A program made the translations under genes and the position numbers. Below, piece after piece: positions 49,817-61,382 of a stretch of DNA of 64,000 nt. This DNA is from Musa acuminata AAA Group (lineage: Eukaryota; Streptophyta; Magnoliopsida; Zingiberales; Musaceae), in NCBI RefSeq assembly GCF_036884655.1, contig NC_088327.1, forward strand, positions 13,401,001 through 13,465,000, written 5' to 3'. The notes beneath the pieces were generated by a model that was not told where the DNA came from, did not search any database, and saw nothing but the letters and a program-made list of their open reading frames with translations. The first letter of the stretch is position 1, and every line of letters starts with the position of its first letter.

Positions 49817-52192
49817 AAATGGGAGTATCAGTTAATCTTTCCTACTCCTTATATTCATAAGAATATTATATAATTATGTAATATGATATTTATAATAGTA
49901 TTAGAAATAATGTTAAATTGATAAGGATATTTTTGCTTTCAATTGGGAAACATCCAATTCTTAACATCATCTCTACATTTATGATGGGAGTGGAAAAATT
50001 GAATGCAATAATATAATTCAAGTAAACCCACATGTCATTGGAAAAGAGTCAATCTCTGATTGCAATCGTGATTATTATCACACTATGACTTTTGATTAAA
50101 TGAGTAAGGTGGAGGACCAATGAATATAATCTTACTATATAAATAAATAGATTATTTTCGGAACTTGATGATGGATCACATGGGAAAGGAATAGCTCAAG
50201 CATGATGCAAGTCAAACCCTCTCATAAATTTTTGATTCAAATAATCAACCACCTACCTAATGTGGCAGAGACCTAATATGAATTATCATATAATATTTGG
50301 AACTATAAGTGTCAAACACATTTAATTGGATCTATCTACATGATGTTTGGGTGCATATGTGCCAAAACCGCTTGAGCCTAATTCCTAAACAATGGATATA
50401 CTATATATATAGGTTGAAATATTAGAATTCAATGGTTGAAAGACTTGTGAAAGGATGCAAACTCTTTTCTTGAGACCTTATCTACAGACTATTGCATGTC
50501 AATATCATTTGGTTGGAGACGAGCCAAACTTTTTTAAGTGCAATGCATATGCTTTTAGAATGGTTGAAAGATACCAAACCTTGATGATGTAGTAGTAGTC
50601 TTTTGTAACAAAGGTATCAAGTATCAAAGATCTTTACCAGCATCTGTATTTTACAAGTACAAAGCATTCAGTTAAATTGTGAATTCACAACATGTTCGAT
50701 ACATTGAAGAAGCTTTAAGGGATGAATAAAACATTTCAGAATATGTGAAAAAAAGGGTAGAACGATATAAAAAATAATAAATATTGAACAACAAATGTAA
50801 AGAAAAGAAATAACATGAAATTAAATACGCAGAAAATACTGTCTATAAATTATTCATCCTGGGGGCTCAAGTCACTGCTAAGTGGTTCACAGACATTACA
50901 AGTAAGACTAGTGCACATGAGCACATCAGGAATTTAAAAGGTTATATTAATCCAACACTGTTTATCGTGGGTACAAAATCTGCTGCCCATCTGATGAGCT
51001 ATGAGCGATGAAAGAAGACAGAACCCGAATAAAAACACAGTCGACTCCAAAAACAGAGAAAGCAGCATCAATACTGACAATTTTAACGGAATATAAGATG
51101 ATACTCCCAGAAATCTCCACAATCAATCTATGATATTAGAAATTGACATATGTATGTGCAGCCAAAGACTTTGATCAAAAGGCTCACTTGTGGCTGAATC
51201 TGGTGGCAAAAACAATGGGGCAAACACAAACCAAACTGATTGCAGGTAAACCTTTGTTGGTAAGCTTGCACATCCACATAAAACTAACATCCAGCAGGCA
51301 TAGCATGTACCTAACTGTACCTAACGGGCACCTAGGTTAGGTGCCATGAACACATCAACTTTGTAGCAGTTGGCACCAAAACTGTGAACTAAATGATACA
51401 CCCATATGTCTCTAGTCACCATGTAAAAATCACAAACAGCATGTTCATGATCATATTATCCGAAACAATAGCCATACCAGGCAAGACAACTGCAGGCTGC
51501 CCTGATTTCCATCCTTTATTGGTATTATATGACTTCATGCCGACATAACCTTTTCCTTAGTACCAAAAAATATTACCAACTCAGAGAGTTTCTCTACATG
51601 AGTAAAGAAGTGTTGATTAGACTACACCTAATCAAAGATCCAACGATAGTCTCACTACCAGCAAGATACATATCTATCTCATGTCAATGTGATGAACCCT
51701 CCATTCCAAGGCAAATGCATTTCTTGAAGTATCCGAAATGCAAACTGCTGAATATTGCAGAAACAGTTAATACTGTAGAACAGTGGCTCCTTAAACCTCA
51801 AAGATAAAGAGACTGGAAGCTTACCACAGAATCAGCAATCTTTTTAACTTGAATTTCCATATTGCACCCTGAAAATTTGGCCACAAAGTATTAGGGCAAA
51901 AGTACAGTCAGATAACCAACGACATCCATCATATAACTCTTTAAGTGTCGGACATCATCAATTTTGCATGCACTGACATCTAACAGAAGCTTTCCAATTT
52001 GAGAGCCGGTCAATATTCTGACCCGAGCACTTACCTCACAAGCTAGAGCCAAAACAATAACTTCGTCCTTCCAAAGGTAGATAGACAAAAGGTATCACGT
52101 TGAAAATAATGTTAAAGCATGATTCTAACTTCCTTTCCAACTTTGAAACAATCAAATAGAAAAGATCAACTCACCACCAGATACAATCCTGA
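49817..52192. other. Intergenic, 3' side of the zinc-knuckle gene
   Basis: AT-rich with no recognised coding family on either strand. The part nearest 52192, and perhaps back to about 50900, may be 3' UTR of the minus-strand zinc-knuckle gene, possibly with a 3' UTR intron. Confidence 0.5.
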
Positions 52193-55100
52193 TTAGTATC
52201 GAGCATACACATTCCCAAAATCTTCATGCCTCTGACGCTGTAATTCACCATATGCCTCATGTGGCCTTGGAGCTGAATAGTTCTCACCAGGGTATTGGTA
52301 TCTATTTGTGGAATCCATATGTAAACTAGACCCAAGATACTGCATATTCCTGGTAGACAGATCATACTCAGCCAAAGATGGTTGGTTATAGGCAGTCCGA
52401 CGTGCTTGTTGCCGCCTTTGGATATCAAGCTGAAGAAATTCTTTCCACTGCTTCCTGTGCATACCCCTCATGATAGCCAGCTTCTTCATGTAATCCTCCC
52501 TCAGCTGTCTAATGCACTGCATTCATGGAAATAATGTGTGCTAAATCTATATTCGGTCGATTAACCTCAACAAAGAAGTTACGAAGAGGGCTACTACAAA
52601 ACCGTAAACCACTAATATTAACAGCTGTGTATCTCCATTAACAATAGTGTAAAAGAGACCCATCAATCTGTAACATCCCATGGTAAACTCACAACATTAG
52701 TCAAGAATGTTGTGCAACTACGACTTCAACAGCAGATGTGGAAGTTGAACATAATTTGAGATACAGTGGTAGTTGACTGGTTACCTTTTCAGGGAGAATA
52801 CAACAAAAGGGAAAAGAGAGGAAAACAAAAGAATTTTGATCCAGCAGTTCACCAGGTTTTTGATATTATACAGACAGCCTGATGCTCATGGCCATGTTTA
52901 CTGAGACAGCTTTTGAAAATCCAATTAACAGAAGTGGTTCTTAAAAATGATTAAATAGTGCTCCTGTTAAATCATATCACTGTTGACCACTGAATCAAGA
53001 AACATTATCTTCTAGCCAATCATGAGATCCTTATTTGATCAGCACTCTGCACAATAGACGTAACACCTCTGCACCACCTATGCAATGAACAATGCTTGCA
53101 TATCCAAATGCAACCATGCGATAGAATGCTGAAACTAGGAATTGGTTCCACATTAGTCCTAGTCTCTATGCCAAGAGCACACTACAACCTTCCAAAATAT
53201 GTACAATTGAAAACCATATGATACTTTCCACATCTCTATCGCTTCAAATGATACACCTAATCCATAGTTGACCACCTTCCACATACCAAGATGGGAAGTG
53301 AATAATCCAGTCTAACCTCGGAAACAAATGTTTAAGATCTTTTACATTCTTATCCTTTAAGGTGAAAAACCCTTTGGGCAATCCCATCTTCGAGTAACTT
53401 GCGTTTATATCAATTAGAAGGGCCAACAGATTGATAGGATATTTAATTATCACCATACATAATAATGAAATATTCAAAGGTACAACCTGTAGGCACTTGT
53501 GAAAACAGTTCGAGGCTTCAAGCTTGTTCTCAGAGATAGAGAAAGATCAAACACAATTTTAGATACATCACAATTGAAACTGGAAGAGCATAAACTGGAG
53601 AAAATGCTGACTTTCCAAAACTGAAGTAGAATATAGCATATGTTTCAACAGATGAAAGAAAATGTTGCCTACAAGACTAATAGACCAAGATTCATAGGGA
53701 AATGATGCAAGTGTGTCAAGTCAGTGGGATTTAGTTGCAGCCTAGTAAGTCTAGTTTATGTCTTAATCAGAGTTAATGTTAACCTAAGTCTAGCTTTTTC
53801 TAGACCCATATTTTTTTGTTTGGAACTGTTCAAACACAAAGATAACAGTATCCAGTCATTGCACCCTAAATTCTATTAACAGACCTGAAAATCCAAAATC
53901 ACTCAAATTTATATAAAAAAAGAAAGAATGCTCATAATAGACAGATTATGCAACATAAGCCTACAGGCTGTAAACCCAGGGCAACTTTTTTTAATAAAGT
54001 GAGTTGTCTCCAACTTAGATATTGAGCACAGAGAAAGAATTAGTTGAGAAAATAACAAAAAAGTATTAAGTTAATTAAAATTCTATTAAGCATTAGCGTA
54101 AAATCGACTTCATCACGTATCGAAGTAAACTGAAAATCAAAATTTGTACATTCCACTGAAATGTCAATTTTTCTCATCTTTCCGGTAAGGTTCACATGAG
54201 TGAGATCAGCCTAAAGATTTGGAACCAGGTTGACTAAAAAAAATAAATCCAAACAATAAAAAAAGTATCAACAAACAAAAAAAATGTTATGACCAGTAAA
54301 ATTTTATATATTTATTTTGAACATCCAATCTCAACTTAAAATATAAGATTTTTTTCCTAAGGTTCATGGGGATAGTTAGGGTCCTCTCTAAGTATTTAAG
54401 GACCTTGCTCATCTCAGACCATTCATATTAAAAGTGAAATATTGGACCTCAGCTGAGAGTTATGGTTCATATAAAAAAATTAAAAAGATGTGAAAATTGG
54501 AGCATGGTTCATAAGTCCATGTGTTGGTATGCTGGTATGTACTAAATATATACTGGTCTGGCACAAATTCTTTGAATTCACATGAATATATGCAATATAA
54601 CAAAAACATATTTATTGGTGATATGAAGAGAAGAAAAAATTGTCTGGTTTTTGAACTGTTTAACTCTTTTCTTGATCCTATTACCAAGCTCTGATTTTCA
54701 GTCAGTTTCAGCTGAAAGATGCAATATAGAAATCAGTCATGACCTTTCTATTAACCCAATGTTGCAAAATGTTCAATGCTGAACCTGAGGGACCAATTGC
54801 TGCATAAGTACTTTCAACAGCTAATCTTCTGACATATGGCAAAATAATTAAAAAAACAAATAGCAATTCTTAGCAGCACGTGCTCACTGACAACACCTGA
54901 GAAAACTATAAAGAACAAGCTGATAGCTACTTCCGTAGTTAAAAAATCTTTCTACATGCATTAGGAGTTTAAACATAGCATGACAGAAAAAGGAAAGAAA
55001 AAATTCACATCATTTATTTAGTGCAATAGACAAGTTTAAATAGCATTTAATAAATGGAGATGGGTTAAAATTTCCAACTATCATGTTATGGAACAGTTGT

Positions 55101-58100
55101 GAACATGTATGACATGTTTGTAGTATCCTAGCATTTCTAGAGAAGTAATTATTCATGGATAAACTCTACAAGCATATAGTGGCATTGTCAAAGTAAACTA
55201 ATGACATGAAGGTAACCATCCATGAGCAATGCAAATTAAAGCTAAAGGAGTGCTCAAAGGAATATTCACATTCATCAGGAGTATAATTTTATTTACTAAT
55301 GACAAAGACACCACTTAGGTTCTAAGGATCTTCACTTAACAATAAAAACAACATCAAAGAGGTTTCTATCTGTTGCATAGCAAAATATAAAGTTAAGACT
55401 ATACCTCACGGTGCTTGTAATTCTCTTCATCCTCTTCCTGATCATGTATCCTTCCAATCTCCATAATCTCCTTCTTAAATTCTGATTCAAGTTCTTCTAA
55501 GTATTGAGGGTAGTTAGAAAAGTCAAACTTATGCTCAGAGTGGGAATCCATTCTCTGTCTCTCAATATCCCAGCTGTGGTCATGCATTGAAGTATGATGA
55601 TTGCGTCCATCATATGACTTAAATGCATCACGACCAGAAGTCGAGTGGAGAGGAGATTTTGATGGTGCTGGATGGCCTTTTCCTCCTCCATTAAAGTAAG
55701 CTTCGTATATGAAGAACATGTAAGCTATTCCAGACTATAAATCCAGATGTCTAACGTAGATTAATGCTTTAACTGGAGTCTACATGATGTTTAAAGGAAG
55801 GAATGATGCCAGAAAGATGCAGAAACATTGGGCCTAGCTAAACCACAAAGTCTGGATATTCTTTTGATATACCTATTTGCACTCAATAAATCAGTCTGAC
55901 CCAGAACCATGCAGAAAATCACTTCATAATCGGACTCATAAAGGTTGAACTTACCTCTTGCTCCACAAGGACAAATAGACAATCACTTCTTGATGAAAAA
56001 TAGGGTGGTTTTTTCTAGGGCCATCAGATTAAAGACAAAAAAACTAGCAGATAGGAAACTATATGCCAAGCCCCAAACTGTTGATCGACAGTAGAAGTTT
56101 CACTTAAGGCCCTACCTCGTGGAGAGCCCCTAGACATTTTACGCAGCTCTTGACGTACATTATCATTTGCGGGCCTTTCCTGGTTAAAACCCCTGCCTGG
56201 GATGCGCGACGTGCTTCTAGGACTAGAATGAGATCTCTGAGATTCAGAGCGTCTTAATTGAGAACCTTTGGGACTTCCATCAAGTGATCTGGAGTCATAT
56301 CTGTTTGAATTACTTGGACTTCTCTTTCTATCCTTACCATCCTGAATCACTTTATGCACAGCATCTACACCTTTTGCCAAAACTAATCTATCCCTTCCAC
56401 TGACAAACAGAAACTTCTCATCCATTTTTATCTTACAACCAATATCCTTTTCAATTTGATTTATCACCTTATCAGAGAAAAGAGCTCTCACATTCTTGTC
56501 TCTTGCTGGAACTCTTTCAAAAAAATCTGTGGATTTACGATTTGCTCCAAGAGTAGATGGGCATCCCTGCAACAGAAACAAACGGGTAGGACAGACAAGC
56601 AGAAGGTCTAGCTATTCTAAGAGGTTATAAAAAATAAAGTTGAGGTGATAGCAGACTCTACTCTCGAGTATGAAAAGCACATGCACCTAGCAATCTCAAC
56701 CTTTATGAAGCTGTAACATACCATGCAAAATAACTAAAAGAATCCATTACAAAGATAAAAAATCTAGCAGTATCTTTAAAAAACCTTGTCACCTTTAATG
56801 GATAATAATAAAAAAAAGAAAAAAACTCCAATAACATATTTATATATCCATACAGAATCAAACTTCCTGTTGTTTCTTTTACCAATTCATACAATCTAAA
56901 CTGGCCATCCCAAATTTTGTCTTTTACTGTTATTCCAATAAGAAAAATACATTTGGTAATAACCCAGTGAATATCACTAGAGAGAACAAAAAAAAAACCA
57001 TTTTCTTTGCAATATCGTGTCATGTGTCCTAGATCAATTGATCCTCCTGAATTTTCCCACATAATATTGATGCTACAGTACTATACAGTTGGTCCTTCTG
57101 TAATCACCAGTAAGCTACAGTACATAATTACTGTATTGACAGAGAATCTACAAAAGTGTTTGGCTGATTTTCATAAACATTTCTACAGTTTTAACACATT
57201 TTCCATAGCATCATTCAGAGAGACTCAAGCGGCAAACTAAGTAAAACATGAAACAAAGAAAATTTGAAGATAATAAGCCAAGAAATATTGTTAATACTTC
57301 ATCAGAGTCTCATATTCACTGTGAATCTAGAAAACCCATTTATCCAAACTATGGATCTAAGGAGAACCTAGACCAACTCTTTTAAAGTAGCCAAGCCATT
57401 AACTAATTCACGATTAACTTTTTCACAAACCGGCATGAAGAGCACATCATCAACCAAATTTCCTTGGTGCTTCTATAAAAAAGTGCCTGTGCAATAAGAG
57501 GTCACCTTCACCATGATCTCACCTACACCAACGCTTACCTTCTTATGGATGGGATTTCTTACAATATTGTCTCATAAACAATACTAGATTTACCTAAAGA
57601 TGAGTGTCCTTGCTGCATATCCAAGTTGCAGAACACTCGGTTTTATATGCCTATGCTCAACATAAACAGTATGTAGATATGTTTCTTAAATAAACTAAAA
57701 TTTAGGTCTAACATCATACAATAAATCTAAGATTTCTATTCTGCAGAACATCATATGATAAATCTAAGAACCGTGTTCAGCAGTTGGGTTCCCTTACAGC
57801 CATGTGGTCGAACGGATATGCTTCCAACGGCACATATGCATACATACCTGAGTAAAATGACCCCTCTCTCCACAGATCTTGCATATCATTTCTTCATCTT
57901 TTCTTTTCTTCCAGTTCCTTTCAGTCGCCTTGGCTTTAGCCTCCCAAACCTTCGCCTCTCTGCTCGTAAAATCAGTTGGTACAGCATTAGGATCTCGAGG
58001 CTCATCTTCCTCATCAGATTGACTACCAGAAAAGGGCCTCTTGTTTGTATCTCCTTTTGGTGTGGCAGAGTCAGATTTTGATCGCAGAGGACCAGCATAT

Positions 58101-58162
58101 TCCTTCCCATAAATTTCATCAAAAAGCTCACCATCTATTTCAGGGCTTGGTTGTCTATCCAT
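52193..58162 (-). CDS. CCHC zinc-knuckle protein with Ser/Arg-rich region
   Basis: 461 aa from four exons: 57848-58162, 56116-56566, 55405-55700 and 52193-52516. All phases close and the last exon ends in TAA after VYARY. Residues 1-93 are acidic and charged (MDRQPSPEIDGELFDEIYGK). One CCHC knuckle, C94-X2-C97-X4-H102-X4-C107, is split by intron 1 between Gln105 and Gly106. The next part (FFERVPARDKNVRALF..., KIKMDEKFLFVSGRDRLVLA) could be a small folded domain. A Ser/Arg/Pro-rich stretch follows (about 185-255), then an acidic coiled region (YLEELESEFKKEIMEI) and a Gln/Arg/Tyr-rich end. Zinc knuckle plus SR-like sequence suggests RNA binding in the nucleus. This matches an uncharacterised plant zinc-knuckle family and the function is inferred. 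Introns 1-3 are 1.3, 0.4 and 2.9 kb. Confidence 0.86.
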
Positions 58163-59095
58163 TTTGACAAGCCAGCAAAACACTTAATACCTGCATCCCA
58201 AACAACTGAAACTAAATTTACATAGCCAAAAAGCCATTTACCATACTTGGAATTTGTTTGCTCTGATGATCATTGCATGTCTTTGATAGCCTATATGACT
58301 ATGTCATTCATTCGAGGGAAGCTTGTGCAACAAACATAATGTAGTACAAAACACTTTTGATAAAAAATAAATAAGAGACTAAATTCTTTGCTTTAGCTAT
58401 TAATCTCATTGGCAGGGACGAGTACATTACAGAAATTGCTTAACATTTGCAACTACCAGGACAGATTGTTTGAACTACAATTCTAAGAAACATACTATTA
58501 TGTCACCGGTCAAAGTCTAGCATGTTCCTAGCAGTCTGCAGTGACGGTCTTATACTTTAAGGATATCAGAAAAGCAATTAGCATATGAAAGTAGCAACCA
58601 GAGGTTTCCTTTTTCTAAAATAATTACGAACAAAATTTCTTGAACAACCACACTTTGCCGTGCTGTGAACCCAAGGTGACAGATTGGTAACTTACTAATA
58701 TTTCTTGATACTGGTGTAGACTATCTTGAAAAGCTCTAAATGAGAACAATGTTTGAACCAAAAAAAGAGTTAGATATATAATGCATAATAGGCTTCTAAA
58801 AAGCTATAGTTCATATGTGCTACTCATCTACTCATAACTCCAGGTTTGGTTTCAAAAACCGAGTCATACATGATCCAGGTAACCTCACAGCAACGCCTCA
58901 TGAACCAAGAAAGATAACCATATCAGACGATCCAGGCAACGACGACCAAGCACGACCCATGGAGGAGGAGACGGGAAGAGGCGAATCGAACTGACCCAAT
59001 CCTTTCGACCACGACAGCGTTTGAGCCGCAAATGGCGAGCACGACCGATAGGGATCGGAGGTCGTCGAAACGAAGGGCAGAGAAAGCTAAATCGG

Positions 59096-59104
59096 AAACC
59101 CTAG
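59096..59104. promoter_or_regulatory. Telo-box-like motif near the zinc-knuckle transcription start
   Basis: AAACCCTAG lies in the GC-rich patch (about 58900-59260) that should hold the 5' UTR exon and promoter of the minus-strand zinc-knuckle gene. The same patch contains a short minus-strand upstream ORF beginning MAKPRRLGFPI. Confidence 0.45.
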
Positions 59105-59279
59105 GCGTCGGGGCTTCGCCATGCTCGTCACGGTCATCTTAAAGCGGAGCGGTGACGACACGAGACAGCAATCTCTCGTCTCGCGCATCGGGAGATATCG
59201 GCGGGCATACCGATCACGACCGTCCAATGATACAATGGACGGTCCATATTTGTTGTTGAGATCCACCAGTGTTTCCAAA

Positions 59280-60604
59280 GAAGCCCGGCCCGGTGGTAGA
59301 AGAGTCAGAGCCGGCCCAAATATTTTAATGTAATCTCTGGGATTATCAAAAGCGTATATAGAAGATTATACAAAGTAAGAATATACAAGTATTATATCTA
59401 GAAATTTGAAGGACTCTTTCAAAGATCATGAGATTTCAAGAGTGAAAGATTTATTATGACATGATGACCTATTTTACCTGTTTTTTATCTTATGGGATTT
59501 TAAGAAGGCAATTATAATTAAATTATGTTTTATGTTGACTTGAATTATCTAATCAAATGATGTCAGATCAACAAAAAAATAATTATTACTTGATATCTAT
59601 ATGTGGAATCTAAATAGATAAGAGACTGGAACTAAGTGGCGTTGGAATTATATTTAAAACTCAAAATTTTGTATTTATTAGTAGGTATAATATTTACCTC
59701 GATAAAAAGGCATGACCTTTGATAATACCCCTTCATCGTAGTCGAGTCTTAAGTAGTTAAATTAATTATAATATTATATTCATTCATTCCAAGATGAATA
59801 TTTGTTTTGTTCCCTTATTCCATTTTTTTTAATTTTCTTCTTTCAATTAAGTTTAATTTTAATTTTATTTCTTGATTTATTAAAAAAGATTAAGTCATGA
59901 GAGATAATATCAACTTGTTCCCTTTTCTTTCTTTCTTTCTTTCTTTATATATATATATATATATATTACACACACTTAATAACATGCGTTTAATTAATCA
60001 TATTTGCTCTAAGTATATGTAATCCAATTTGGCATTGCAACTTAAATTGCCGAATCTGGCACTTCTATCCATAATTTAGGAATCCATAGGCACAAATGTC
60101 ACTTGCCAAAATACTATTATCTCCCTCCACAATCACCCATCCTTATTGCAGATTGCGAGGCGATTCATTCCGCATGACCAGCTTTTTGCACACTAGGATG
60201 AAAATTATCATTCAAGCAACACAGAAGAAACTATTTTGTCCTTTATATTACCTTATGCAGCGTAATAAGAGTCGTGCACATGCATTTGATTACTGGGAAA
60301 CACTAAAATCATCGTTTAAGGAAATTTGTCAAGATTGTCTCAGCTACATCGTGTTCATAAACAAAAGGTAACCAACTGCTTATTGAAATATTGAAGATGC
60401 TTGAGTCTACCTAAGCTTTAAGGAATACGCCGTAGAAATATATATATTAGATGATCCCATAGGATCTGGGAGCTTTAATCATGATGTCTCAAAAACATGC
60501 CGTGGTGTAGAGCTTAAATACCAATTTGAAGTCCCTTGAAGAATGAAAGGGTGACCGAATGACAAGTTGTCGAAAATAATGCTGTTGCAGCTTGCTGAAG
60601 CATA
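59280..60604. other. Intergenic between zinc-knuckle and ACLB
   Basis: AT-rich, no recognised gene. A compound TTTC/TA/CA microsatellite lies at about 59926-59977. The part nearest 60604 is probably ACLB 3' UTR. Confidence 0.5.
59926..59977. repeat. Compound (CTTT)n(TA)n(CA)n microsatellite
   Basis: About five CTTT units, about ten TA units, then a short CA run. Confidence 0.92.
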
Positions 60605-61382
60605 TCATTTTGCGTACAAAACATCTTCCCATGGATGACGATAGAGTGGCTGTTTCAATCTCTTCTGATCAAAGGTATGCCTGTGGATTTCAAATAAAAA
60701 ATGTTAACATAAACAAACATGCTGTTTGAATTAGGACAAAAAAAAAGGATTGAAGGATCAGGTAATGGTTGTTAATCAACGGCAGATTAACTTGACTATG
60801 CAGATGGTGAGACAGTTTAGCCTACAGACTATGTTTGTCAAGCTGCAACACAGTCATACAACTTTTATGCAGCAGGTGCTTACTGATTGCAAAAACCTAT
60901 CATGTCGCACGATGTGCGTCATTTAGCAGTGTAGTGAACATGCCTATTAACTATAATGTCACTAAACAAAGAACTATGCACAAACTTGACAAAGTTGATG
61001 GAACAATAGTAATGAGGAATCAGGAGTTTGATACAACAGAATGAAACAATGAAAAGAAATACGATAAAATGGAATGATTATAATATATTCAACTCACCCA
61101 ATCAGACCAACAGAGCGTGCCAACACAAAGAGACCATTTAGGTAACCAATCTCAACGATCTCATCAATCTCTTGTTTGCTGAACATTCCACTACCAGCCA
61201 AAAGATCCAAGAAAAGAGATCCAATTGCTCCATCCACATTCAGAACCAAGTTGTTGGCCTTGGAGAGAGTATAGGTCTCAACTTTAACAGCATATTCCAT
61301 GTACTTTACAGATGGGAAATGAGTATGCGCATACTGTTGCAGAAGCTGTACTCTCTTGTCTCTGTTGTCTCTACTTTTAATC
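60605..61382 (-). CDS. ACLB: ATP-citrate lyase subunit B, C-terminal part (5' partial)
   Basis: Last two exons, 61098-61382 and 60605-60680, give the C-terminal ~119 residues of the ~608-aa plant ACLB subunit and end in TGA. With ACLA it forms the cytosolic enzyme that splits citrate with CoA and ATP into acetyl-CoA and oxaloacetate, feeding wax, sterol and flavonoid synthesis. This part belongs to the citrate-synthase-like domain. Readable blocks are [53 protein letters not shown] (with the conserved active-site Asp), [15 protein letters not shown] and the end [20 protein letters not shown]. The split codon GG/G joins the exons. The preceding exon should end ...GIGH plus part of an Arg codon. 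I did not find it up to 64000, so the intron exceeds 2.6 kb and the rest lies off the right edge. Confidence 0.96.

Noticed and set aside
55791..55982. Possible extra zinc-knuckle exon (CPCGARGK)
   Set aside because: Joining 56116 directly to 55700 keeps the frame and gives a continuous protein. The candidate has no convincing acceptor.
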